Assembly: GCA_947624025.1 (NCBI GenBank)
Contig: CANQIJ010000005.1
Coordinates: 1 to 33,612 of the forward strand
Source of the DNA: an uncultured Lachnospiraceae bacterium
Lineage (GTDB): Bacteria; Bacillota; Clostridia; Lachnospirales; Lachnospiraceae
DNA length: 33,612 nucleotides
Reading direction: 5' to 3'
Shown here: positions 1-8,784 of the stretch, in pieces
How positions within the stretch are numbered: position 1 is the stretch's first letter
Layout of the letters: the number at the start of each line of letters is the position of its first letter
Translations under genes and position numbers: made by a program
Notes under the pieces: model-generated
What the model was told of the DNA's origin: nothing
The model's input: only the letters and a program-made list of their open reading frames with translations
The model's database searches: none

Positions 1-821
1 ATCCGGTCGGCGATCCCTGCATGGATCAGGAGAGATTCGCAGGCATTGCACACGCCGATCCGCTGAGTCTTGGCGTTGAGGATGATGGGGATCGCCTTGT
101 CGATATCCGCATCCTCGTCCACATAGATGTGGCAGTTGCCCGTGCCCGTCTCGATCACCGGCACCGTACTGTTTTCCACCACAGCGCGTATCAGCCCTGC
201 GCCGCCTCTGGGAATCAGCACATCCACATATTGCTTTAACTGCATAAAGGCCGTAGTGACAGCCCTGTCGTTATCGGTAATCAGCTGGACGGCGTCTTCG
301 CTGATCCCTTCCGATGAAAGCGCCTCGCGGATCACATTCGTGATCTCCAGATTGGAATAAAATGCGTCCTTCCCGCCCTTTAAGATCACTGCGTTGCCCG
401 TCTTAAAGCAGAGTCCGAAGGCATCCGCCGTGACATTCGGCCTGGCCTCGTAGATGATGCCTATGACCCCTAAGGGCACCCGCACCTTCTCGATCTGCAG
501 ACCGTTCGGCCTGTCAAAACGCTCTATGATCTCTCCCACGGCGTCCGGAAGCGCCGCGATCTGGCGCAGCCCCTCCGCCATCGCTTCGATCCGGTCGGGC
601 GTCAGCTTCAGGCGGTCCAGCAGTCCCTCCGCCATGCCGTTTAGACGCGCCGCCTGACAGTCCTTGTCATTTGCCGCGATAAGCTGCCTCGTCTTCCCGG
701 TCAGCGAAGCGGCGGCCACACACAGCACCCGGTTCTTTTTTTCTGCAGTAAGCGCCTGTAATCCGTATTTTGCCGATACCGCCTTTTGTCCCAGCTGTTC
801 CAGATACGCCAATGTTTCCAT
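1..821 (-). CDS. proA: Gamma-glutamyl phosphate reductase ProA (3' end cut off by the left window edge)
   Basis: Reverse translation from ATG at 821: METLAYLEQLGQKAVSAKYGLQALTAEKKNRVL...VRVPLGVIGIIYEARPNVTADAFGLCFKTGNAVILKGGKDAFYSN, typical ProA motifs; missing from the ORF track because its stop lies outside the window; downstream of proB. Confidence 0.95.
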   Translation of the reverse strand, partial: METLAYLEQLGQKAVSAKYGLQALTAEKKNRVLCVAAASLTGKTRQLIAANDKDCQAARLNGMAEGLLDRLKLTPDRIEAMAEGLRQIAALPDAVGEIIERFDRPNGLQIEKVRVPLGVIGIIYEARPNVTADAFGLCFKTGNAVILKGGKDAFYSNLEITNVIREALSSEGISEDAVQLITDNDRAVTTAFMQLKQYVDVLIPRGGAGLIRAVVENSTVPVIETGTGNCHIYVDEDADIDKAIPIILNAKTQRIGVCNACESLLIHAGIADR

Positions 822-842
822 ATGCTTCTCCCCGATCCGCAC

Positions 843-1598
843 CTATCGTGCGTTCCTTTCTTCTTTCTTCTGCTGTTTTGCCTGCAGGCTGTATGCGCCG
901 GAACCGATCACGCCTTTTTCCGTGACGATCATGTCCGGCGTTATGTCATGCTCTTCGCAGGGAACGGCCTCCAGCACCTGAATACTGTATGCAAGAGCCA
1001 TCGTGCCGAACCATTCCTGCAGCGCGCACCGCTGTCCGATGTTTCGTCCATGCCTGCCATCCGTATCCGAGACCGCCTGCAGCCCCTGCAGATACCTGTC
1101 ATAATATCCGCCGCCGTATCCGATCCTGTGCCTGTCTATGTCAAAAGCCGCTCCCGGCATCCACATGACCACCTTGCGAGCCTCTGCCGGCGCTCCGCCG
1201 CCAGAAGCCGGTCCGCCCGGCGGGCCGCTCTCCTCCGTCTGCGCATCTCTGCCAAGCCACTCTGTAAAGGAAAGGCCTTCCTGCGGCTCCGGGATCCCCC
1301 GGTATCCCTTCTGCAGATCATCCGGGGACAGGATCTGCCAAAACTCCATCTCTTGGCCCGATACCTTCGGAGCAAATACGATCTTGCCATCGTCTAACGC
1401 CCGTTCGATCAGAGCATGGGTATCGACCTCACTCCGGTAACTTGCATAGGCCAGAATGGCGGACGCCTCACGGTAGGCTTTCATCGACAGGACGATCTGC
1501 GCGATCGAAGCGTTATATTCCGCCCTCTGCGCCGCTGTCAGCCCGTCGCGCAGCGCAAGGATTTTCTTACGCACCCTGTCCTTATCCTTCATCGCCAT
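843..1598 (-). CDS. 5-formyltetrahydrofolate cyclo-ligase family protein
   Basis: Contains VVMWMPGAAFDIDRHRIGYGGGYYDRYL (signature GxGGGYYDR) and an N-terminal K-x-x-IRKKIL...-like start; G/P/A-rich insertion before VVMWMPG. Confidence 0.92.
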   Translation of the reverse strand: MAMKDKDRVRKKILALRDGLTAAQRAEYNASIAQIVLSMKAYREASAILAYASYRSEVDTHALIERALDDGKIVFAPKVSGQEMEFWQILSPDDLQKGYRGIPEPQEGLSFTEWLGRDAQTEESGPPGGPASGGGAPAEARKVVMWMPGAAFDIDRHRIGYGGGYYDRYLQGLQAVSDTDGRHGRNIGQRCALQEWFGTMALAYSIQVLEAVPCEEHDITPDMIVTEKGVIGSGAYSLQAKQQKKEERNAR

Positions 1599-1616
1599 AC
1601 TTTTTACCCGCTCATC

Positions 1617-2474
1617 TTAATCGTGCATCCGCTGAACATACAGCGGCAGATCAAAATCCTCATCCTTGTGGGCCAGAAAAAGCGTACCGATGTTCTGTCC
1701 CGCCAAGATCCTGTGGATCACTTTGATATCCTCACTGTTGGCGATCACCATGTCAACGCCCATATTGTTGGCGATCTTCGCCGCCTGCAGCTTGGTCATC
1801 ATACCGCCCGTGCCCGAATCGCTGCCGGTGGAATTCTTCCCCATCTCCATCAGTTCCTCCGTCAGCTCCTCCACCACTTCTATGTACTTCGCGTCCGGAT
1901 TGGTGCGCGGATCGTCAGTGTAGAGCCCGTCGATGTCCGAGAGCAGGATCAGCATATCCGCACCGATCAGCGAGGCCACGATCGCCGAGAGCGTATCGTT
2001 GTCTCCGATCCCCAGCTCATAGGTCGCAATGGTATCGTTCTCGTTGACGATGGGAACGACGCCCAGCTTAAAAAGCTCCGCGAAGGTATTGCGCGCATTG
2101 AAACGGTTCAGATTGTCTATGATCGTATTTTTGGTCATAAGGATCTGCGCCGCGATCTGGTTGTACTCTGCAAAGATCTTCTGATACGTCATCATGAGTC
2201 TTGCCTGCCCGATGGCCGCGCATGCCTGCTTGACCGCCGTGGGGTTGTCCCCTCCGATGTCCTGCATCATGATGGCCTTCTTGCCCGCCGCGATCGCTCC
2301 CGACGTCACGAGCACCACATCCTTGCCCCGGTTTCTGATATCGCACAGCTCGCGCACCAGCACATCCAGCTTCGTATAGTCCAGATCGCCCGTCTGCCCG
2401 TGCTGCAGGGAAGACGATCCGATCTTGATGACGATCCTTTTTTTATCTTTCATCCTATCTCTGATATCAGCCAT
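1617..2474 (-). CDS. proB: Glutamate 5-kinase (amino acid kinase domain; no apparent C-terminal PUA domain)
   Basis: RIVIKIGSSSL, VLVTSGAIAAGKKAI, VPIVNENDTIA, LLSDIDGLYTDDPR, GTGGMMTKLQAA motifs; adjacent to proA; 285 aa, ending shortly after the kinase fold. Confidence 0.95.
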   Translation of the reverse strand: MADIRDRMKDKKRIVIKIGSSSLQHGQTGDLDYTKLDVLVRELCDIRNRGKDVVLVTSGAIAAGKKAIMMQDIGGDNPTAVKQACAAIGQARLMMTYQKIFAEYNQIAAQILMTKNTIIDNLNRFNARNTFAELFKLGVVPIVNENDTIATYELGIGDNDTLSAIVASLIGADMLILLSDIDGLYTDDPRTNPDAKYIEVVEELTEELMEMGKNSTGSDSGTGGMMTKLQAAKIANNMGVDMVIANSEDIKVIHRILAGQNIGTLFLAHKDEDFDLPLYVQRMHD

Positions 2475-4234
2475 TGTATTTCTCCGTTTTCTGTTGTTCT
2501 ATGCTCATAGGCTCCCTAATGCTGCGATACTTTGCTCTAAGCTTCTCTGCGATGAGCATGCCGTCCATTGCGGCGGATGTAATGCCTCCCGCATATCCCG
2601 CGCCTTCGCCGCACGGGTATAATCCCTGTACAGCCGACTGCCCCGTCTCATCACGCATGATCCTTACGGGAGAGGACGTCCTGCTTTCAACACCCGACAG
2701 ATACGCGCCGCCGTCCGCAAAACCCGGCACGGACTTACCGATCGATTCTATCCCCTCGACCAGCGCTTCATTTAACGGCTGCGGCAGAATATCATGCACC
2801 GCCGCCATGCGGTATGCGCCCTTGACTGCCGGCAGAAAGCCGGGGTACTCCTGCCGTATGACCGATCCGTCCGTCCGCTCTCCGGTCACGGCATATTTAT
2901 AATCAGCATAGCTCTCCACCGGAACCGCGCCTTTTCCCGCACGGTACGCACTTTCTTCAAGCCTTCGCTGGAAAGCCACGCCCGCAAGCGGCGAATCGTC
3001 TTCATAATCATCCGGCGTGACGGTAACGATCATCGCGCTGTTGCTGTTATCGCCGTCGCGCCCGCTGTAGCTCATGCCGTTGACCGCCAGTCTGCCCGGC
3101 TCCGACGAAGCGTTGACCACGTACCCGCCGGGACACATACAGAAGGAATAAACGCCCCTTCCCGAGGATGTTCCGGCCGTCACCTTATAGGACGCGGCGG
3201 GGAGCAGCGGATGATGCGCCGTGCCGTACTGCATCCTGTCGATCAGCTGCCTGGGATGCTCCATGCGGAGCCCTACCGCAAAAGCCTTTGCCTCCATCGG
3301 CACCTGTCTCTCATACAGCATCGCAAAGGTATCCCGGGCGCTGTGTCCGACGGCGAGCACGACGGTCTCGCACGGAATCATCTCCCGGCCGTTAATGACA
3401 ACACCCGTAACACGCCGGTGCCTTATGTCCGCTGCGCCGGCATATGCATTCCCGTCTGCCGTATCATCCGGCGCGGTTCCCGCATCCGCAGGAGCCTCGT
3501 CCGACAGCTGCAGATCCGTCACCTGCGCGCCGAACCTGATCTCTCCGCCCCATTGTGTGATGCTTTCTGCACAGGATATCCGTTCCGATATGGGGCTTTG
3601 CATCATACAGTATCTCCCCGGGAGCACCCGCCTCTACCAATATTCTGAGCACTTCTTTATTTCTGCCGAATCTGTCCTTAACAAGCGTATTCAGCTTACC
3701 GTCCGAGAACGTTCCCGCGCCGCCTTCTCCAAACTGTACGTTGGACGACGTATCGAGCACACCCTCGCGCCAGAACCTCTCCACGTCCGCCTGCCGCTGC
3801 TCCACGCATTTGCCGCGCTCCAGAATAAGCGGGCAATAACCGTGTCCGGCAAGCAGGTAGCCGCAGATCAGCCCCGCCGGTCCGGCTCCGACAATGACCG
3901 GTCTGTGCCTTAAGGGCTCTGTTCCTTCCGCCGGAAAAGTATACGCCGTGTCCGCCACCGCCTGCACCTGTGCGCTGCGGCAGCCGGACAGAACCTTTTT
4001 CTCCGCTTTCACACAGACATCGACCGAATAGACAAACATGATATCCGGCTTCTTTCTGGCATCGATCGATCTTCTCACGATCTGCCACGACAGTATATTG
4101 TCGGGCGCCACCCTCAGTATTCCGGCAGCCTTGTATATGAGATCCTCCTGTCTGTGCGACAGCGGAAGCTTAATCTGATTTATCCTGATCATCCTGCACC
4201 CTCTGACCGTCCCGCGATCCCCGGTATCCATCAT
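2467..4234 (-). pseudogene. FAD-dependent dehydrogenase (COG2509-like 'FAD-dependent protein'), split by a frameshift into ORFs 3464..4234 and 2467..3627
   Basis: N-terminal ORF has VIVGAGPAGLICGYLLAGHGYCPLILERGKCVEQRQADVERFW...NVQFGEGGAGTFSDGKLNTLVKDRFG...DAKPHIGTDIL; the continuing fold (GGEIRFGAQVTDL... VLAVGHSARDTFAML... GEGAGYAGGITSAAMDGMLIAEKL) is in another frame starting around 3560. Confidence 0.8.
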
Positions 4235-4350
4235 ACTTCACTCCGCACTACAAAACAAGCCCCGATCTTGTCTGTGTGATTGCAGAACATGCTCGGAGCC
4301 GTTTACTATCTATTGCGATCCGGTGAAATGATCCCGGGAATCTGATCCTG

Positions 4351-5091
4351 CTATTTCGCCGCAGTAACGGACGTAACGTGGGGATTGACGCCCTCATACC
4401 AGTACAGGAAGCCTTCCATATCGATCTTATCGCCGACGTTCAACGCCTTGACAGCGTTGTATACATCCGTCGTATTGTCACACAGATAAGACTCAACCGT
4501 AAAGGTGTAGGTATTTCCGTCAAGCGATACGTTAAAGTACAGATCATCGCCGTCCTGGCCGGAGCCGTCCCAGTTGTACAGAAACGCTACGTCATTGCCG
4601 TCAGCATCCTGTCCCGCCGCCTCAACCGTCATGCCCTTAAAAGAGACAAATTGATTCTGATGGTCGATCAGCTCATCGGATGCGAGGATCGATGTAACGT
4701 CCTCGGGCTCCGCTATATACTTGCCGTCCTCGATCTCAAAGGTGCCGTCTGTGATCTCGATCTCGCCGGACCACTCGGATTTATATCCCGTAACCTTGAT
4801 CTTAGTACCGGGCGTCAGCTTCTCATAGTCTTCCTCAGAGCAGGCCATATTGTAGAGAAAATATGCGCCTTCCTTATCCTGTGTGTAAACGGTCGCCTGG
4901 TTATCCCACCAGGACTGCTTCGCCTGAACATAAGTTTCGATAACGACCTCCGAATCCATATCCGCCGCCATATACTCATCGTAGGTCATGACTCCTTCGG
5001 ACTTCTTATCCGCTTCTGCGCTTCCTGCGCCGCATCCCGCACAGACGAGTATAACTGACACAGATGTCAGTATTGCCATAAGCTTTCTCAT
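4351..5091 (-). CDS. Secreted lipoprotein with probable tandem OB-fold-like domains
   Basis: Likely start ATG at 5091 preceded by GGAGG (not the ORF-track start at 5205): MRKLMAILTSVSVILVCAGCGAG lipobox; two segments resembling OB-fold nucleic-acid-binding-like lipoprotein domains (KLTPGTKIKVTGYKSEWSGEIEITDGTFEI; ALNVGDKIDMEGFLYWYEGVNPHVTSV). Confidence 0.7.
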   Translation of the reverse strand: MRKLMAILTSVSVILVCAGCGAGSAEADKKSEGVMTYDEYMAADMDSEVVIETYVQAKQSWWDNQATVYTQDKEGAYFLYNMACSEEDYEKLTPGTKIKVTGYKSEWSGEIEITDGTFEIEDGKYIAEPEDVTSILASDELIDHQNQFVSFKGMTVEAAGQDADGNDVAFLYNWDGSGQDGDDLYFNVSLDGNTYTFTVESYLCDNTTDVYNAVKALNVGDKIDMEGFLYWYEGVNPHVTSVTAAK

Positions 5092-5172
5092 AATTTCCTC
5101 CGTTCTGAAATGTTTTTTCTTCTTTTGTTCTACATGGCGATCTGAAAGATGCCGCCGCCATATAGCTTCCAT

Positions 5173-5185
5173 GCCGTCTGACGGC
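5173..5185 (-). other. Small hairpin (GCCGT-cag-ACGGC) in the inferred 5' leader of the lipoprotein gene
   Basis: Perfect 5-bp inverted repeat seen in the sequence between the putative promoter (5208-5235) and the RBS. Confidence 0.35.
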
Positions 5186-5207
5186 TCCGCCATCTGACAA
5201 CACAATA

Positions 5208-5235
5208 AGTATACATGATTTTTTCAGGAAATCAA
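5208..5235 (-). promoter_or_regulatory. Putative sigma-A promoter for the lipoprotein gene
   Basis: Minus strand TTGATT - 16 nt - TATACT, about 110 nt upstream of the ATG at 5091. Confidence 0.6.
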
Positions 5236-5267
5236 TACCAATATTGCCGAACGGCGCTTCTTTCTTC

Positions 5268-6911
5268 CTAGCGGCGTTTTCTCTTCTCCTTCACCGCCCG
5301 GCAGACCGCGTAAGTAATGATAATCGCCCATGCGGCCGCCAGCGATATCAGCAGGGCTGCGGCTGTTGCCGGAAGCTTTCCAAGATCAGCCTCCTGTGCA
5401 GACACGCGGCTTTGCATGGCTCCGATCCTGTCCAGACGGTAAAGTGAAGACACCTGATCATAGAGCTCATCCATATAGGCATCCTCCGACACATCCTGAC
5501 CTCTCCTGACAGACTTAACGGTCTGCTCGATCAACTGCCCCGCCGCGTCGCGAAGAGATGCGGAACCCACAAACACCGGCGTGACAAAGGTATTCTCCAC
5601 ATTGTCAAGCATCAGTCCGGCCGCCTTGATCTTCACATCATAATGCAGGTCATTGTCCTCTCCCGCCGCCGCCAGATAATCCTGATATTCCTGCGACTCC
5701 AGTGCGTCATACGTCACCGGCACATAACCCTCCGTCTCCGAGTAAGCGGTCTGCACATCGTTAGTCAGCAGATACTGCGCAAACAGCCATGAAGCCATGA
5801 CCTCCTGCGGATCCTCTTTGTTAAAGATGCATACAGACGGCCCCTGCGAGATCATGCACGGATGATCCGGATCGAACTGCGGAACCGTCATCACCTCCGT
5901 ATCAAACCGCACGATCTTGTCCTCGCTGATATCCGACAGCGGAGCGTCGGTACCCATCCACGTCGCGCCCGCAGTGGAATCTACCGCAAAAATGCACTGC
6001 CCGGCGTTTAAGAAATTGGCGGGATAACCGGAGATCTTAAACGTGGAAAAAGCGCCTGTGCGCGTATGCTCCGCCACCGTCTCAAGGAGCTCTCCGGTCG
6101 TGTCGTTAAAAAGAAGGATGTCCCCCTCATCCGTGGAGTATCCGGCATCCTTCTGCCGAAGCATCTGGATCATCATATTGTCCGTTGATTTATAGATAAA
6201 AGGGATGAGCACCTTCTGCCCGTTGACAAGATAATTGCCCTCTTCGTCCTGTGCCATGGCCGCCTCGGAGACTTCCCATACAAAATCCCATGTCAGCGTA
6301 TCGGGAAGCGTATAGCCCAGCTTTTCTACATATGTCCTGTTGACATAGCAGGCCTCCGTGGAACGCATATACGGCAGCGCATAATAATGCCCGTCGATCA
6401 CACATTCGTCCAGAAAATCGGGAATGAGGCCCTCCGGCGACGGAGAATCAAACCGTACGCTGCTGCCGCCAAGCCCGTACTCCCTGTCAGCGATCAGCTC
6501 ATCCAGCGGAACCACCTGATTGGCGCCGGTCAGATAAGTGGCGATATGATCGGGATAGGTAATGCACACATTCGGTGTCGTTTCCGTGGCAATATTCGTG
6601 ATCACGTCATTGTATATCTTGCCGTAGTCCGTATAAAGCCGCAGATTCACCGTGATATTGGGATACACCTTCTCAAAATCACTGATCGCCTTCTCGTAGA
6701 TCTTCGTCTGCGTCTTATTGGTATCGTTTTTGGCCCAGAAGGTGATCTCATAGCTGCGGGACGCATCAAACTCCTGCGGCATCTCAAAAGCGGGAAGTCC
6801 CTCGTGGCCGTGGCAGCCTGTAAGAAACAAAGGACACGCCAGCGCCATAAGCACCCGGACTGCCGTCCTGCATTTGCATATCATATTGCTTTTTCCGTTG
6901 CTTTTCTTCAT
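5268..6911 (-). CDS. Extracellular solute-binding protein (sugar ABC transporter) with N-terminal lipobox and C-terminal transmembrane helix
   Basis: MALACPLFLTGCHGHE lipobox; YEITFWAKNDTNKTQTKIYEKAISDFEKVYPNITV, typical family 1 SBP start; C-term AALLISLAAAWAIIITYAVCRAVKEKRKRR; follows two permeases and an ATPase. Confidence 0.9.
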   Translation of the reverse strand: MKKSNGKSNMICKCRTAVRVLMALACPLFLTGCHGHEGLPAFEMPQEFDASRSYEITFWAKNDTNKTQTKIYEKAISDFEKVYPNITVNLRLYTDYGKIYNDVITNIATETTPNVCITYPDHIATYLTGANQVVPLDELIADREYGLGGSSVRFDSPSPEGLIPDFLDECVIDGHYYALPYMRSTEACYVNRTYVEKLGYTLPDTLTWDFVWEVSEAAMAQDEEGNYLVNGQKVLIPFIYKSTDNMMIQMLRQKDAGYSTDEGDILLFNDTTGELLETVAEHTRTGAFSTFKISGYPANFLNAGQCIFAVDSTAGATWMGTDAPLSDISEDKIVRFDTEVMTVPQFDPDHPCMISQGPSVCIFNKEDPQEVMASWLFAQYLLTNDVQTAYSETEGYVPVTYDALESQEYQDYLAAAGEDNDLHYDVKIKAAGLMLDNVENTFVTPVFVGSASLRDAAGQLIEQTVKSVRRGQDVSEDAYMDELYDQVSSLYRLDRIGAMQSRVSAQEADLGKLPATAAALLISLAAAWAIIITYAVCRAVKEKRKRR

Positions 6912-7786
6912 CAGCCCTTCGTTCCTCCCCGGGACACCCCTTCCATCACCTTATTTCTGAAGATCAGGAACAGAACGATAAGCGGCGCCGAGATCACCAC
7001 CACAGCCGCCATCATCGCCGGTATGTTCTCACGTCCAAAACCGTTCTCCCGAATCTCCTGTATACCGTTGGAGACCAGATAATAGCGAGGATCGTCGGTG
7101 ATCAGCCTCGGCCATACATAGGAATTCCAGCACTCGATCACCTTGAGGATCGTCACGGTAACAAGCGTCGGTTTCGAGATCGGTATCATAACGCGCATCA
7201 GGTATTTGAAATCGGAGGTTCCATCCACCTTGGCCGCATAGTAGAGATTGTCCGGTATCTGCTCAAAATTCTCCTTGAGCAGATACAGATAAAATACCGA
7301 GGTGACGGACGGAAGGATCAGACCCGCAAAGGTATTGCGCATATTAAGATTTGTGATCGTGATATAATTGGTGATGATCACCAGTTCATTCGGGATCATC
7401 ATCATAGACAGGAACAGTACAAACGCCGCATTTTTTCCCTTAAACTCCAGACGGGCAAAGGCAAACGCCGCAAGCGTGATGACGATCAGCATGACCGCCG
7501 TCGTCGCCACGGTAAAAAGCAGAGTGTTGAGCAGGTATCTCCCAAGCGATACCGCCGTAAAGGCATCCGCATAATTCTCCAGCGTGGGCGAGAGCGTGTA
7601 CAGCTTCGGGATAAACTCTGAGTTATATGCGCCGTAGCTCTTAAGCGACGTCAGTATCATCCAGTAAAAAGGGAACAAGACGATAAGCGCCCATACCGCC
7701 AGGAACGCATAAGTAATGATGCGTACAGCCGCAGCGCGCGTCTTCGCCGTTTTTTCAATTTTCTCGTAATCAGTCTTCCGCTCCAT
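6911..7786 (-). CDS. Carbohydrate ABC transporter permease (MalG-like)
   Basis: FPFYWMILTSLKSYGAYN..., and EAA-loop-like segment YYAAKVDGTSDFKYLMRVMIPISKPTLVTVTILKVIECWN. Confidence 0.92.
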   Translation of the reverse strand: MERKTDYEKIEKTAKTRAAAVRIITYAFLAVWALIVLFPFYWMILTSLKSYGAYNSEFIPKLYTLSPTLENYADAFTAVSLGRYLLNTLLFTVATTAVMLIVITLAAFAFARLEFKGKNAAFVLFLSMMMIPNELVIITNYITITNLNMRNTFAGLILPSVTSVFYLYLLKENFEQIPDNLYYAAKVDGTSDFKYLMRVMIPISKPTLVTVTILKVIECWNSYVWPRLITDDPRYYLVSNGIQEIRENGFGRENIPAMMAAVVVISAPLIVLFLIFRNKVMEGVSRGGTKG

Positions 7787-7837
7787 ACCGCCGCCTCGTT
7801 TTCCGGCCGTCCATACGCCGTATTGCCGACTCTCCGA

Positions 7838-8773
7838 TCAATAGCGCAGCTTCCTGTCGCTGACAAGAAGGTTGATACAGGTAATGGTGAATACGATGGC
7901 AAATAAGATAACCGCCGCCGCTGACGCAAAAGAAGGATAGCCGCCGCTGTCACCGTAGAGCATATCGTATACATACCCTACGATCGTATTCATACCCGCA
8001 GCGTTCAGATCCGTTCCAAACAGCGCCACCACATCGCTGTATGCCTTGAACGCCCCGATAAAGCCCGTGATGACCAGATAGAAGATCATCGGCGAGATCA
8101 TCGGCAGGGTGATCCGCACAAATATCCTGAATCCGGATGTTCCGTCCACCCGCGCGGCACGGTAATAGTCAGGATTCACGGAGGCAAGCGCGCTCGTCAA
8201 TATCAGGATCTTAAACGGCATGACGACCCATATCGTATATAGGCACAGCACAACCATCTTGGCCCAGTACGGGCCGTCGATAAAATCCACGCTGTTCCCG
8301 CCGAACCATGTAATGAGCAGGTTGATGAACCCATCGGAATATTCGGTTTTCTTAAACAGGATCATAAACACCATACCTACCGCCAGCGTATTGGTCACAT
8401 AAGGCAGGAAGTATACTGTCTGCAAAAGCTCCCGAAGCGGCCTGATCGAATGAAGCCCGAGTGCGATAAGCAGCGCGATCCCCGTAGACAGCGGCACGGT
8501 GATGATCACCAGAAGGAACGTATTCTTCACGGCCTGAAGAAAATACGGATCATGCAGCACATAGGAATAATTGTAGCCTCCCATCCCCTGATAGGTCTGT
8601 GAAGCGGAATTATATCCTTCTTCCAAGGAATAGATCAGAACATCGATCAGCGGATATACCATAAAAACCCCTAAGAATATAAGCGCCGGCAGCAGATACA
8701 GCCACCCTTTTACGCCGCTGTTTAATATTTTTTTAACCATACCGTCAACCGTGCCCTTTCCCACAGCCGCCAT
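7838..8773 (-). CDS. Sugar ABC transporter permease (MalF-like)
   Basis: LLPALIFLGVFMVYPLIDVLIYSL...; EAA loop YYRAARVDGTSGFRIFVRITLPMISPMIFYLVITGFIGAFKAY. Confidence 0.92.
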   Translation of the reverse strand: MAAVGKGTVDGMVKKILNSGVKGWLYLLPALIFLGVFMVYPLIDVLIYSLEEGYNSASQTYQGMGGYNYSYVLHDPYFLQAVKNTFLLVIITVPLSTGIALLIALGLHSIRPLRELLQTVYFLPYVTNTLAVGMVFMILFKKTEYSDGFINLLITWFGGNSVDFIDGPYWAKMVVLCLYTIWVVMPFKILILTSALASVNPDYYRAARVDGTSGFRIFVRITLPMISPMIFYLVITGFIGAFKAYSDVVALFGTDLNAAGMNTIVGYVYDMLYGDSGGYPSFASAAAVILFAIVFTITCINLLVSDRKLRY

Positions 8774-8784
8774 CCCGCTGCTGC

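Noticed and set aside
786-1397. 203-aa plus-strand ORF overlapping the cyclo-ligase
   Set aside because: Overlaps an unambiguous minus-strand gene; no family similarity recognised.
1416-2510. 364-aa plus-strand ORF antisense to proB
   Set aside because: Composition (H/R/D/I-rich, no recognisable domain) is typical of the shadow frame of a real gene; proB on the minus strand is unambiguous.
2794-3648. 284-aa plus-strand ORF opposite the FAD dehydrogenase
   Set aside because: Antisense shadow of a recognisable coding sequence; no known motif or RBS.
5235-5267. Terminator after the SBP gene (GCCG-TT-CGGC)
   Set aside because: 4-bp stem and no T-run; insufficient.
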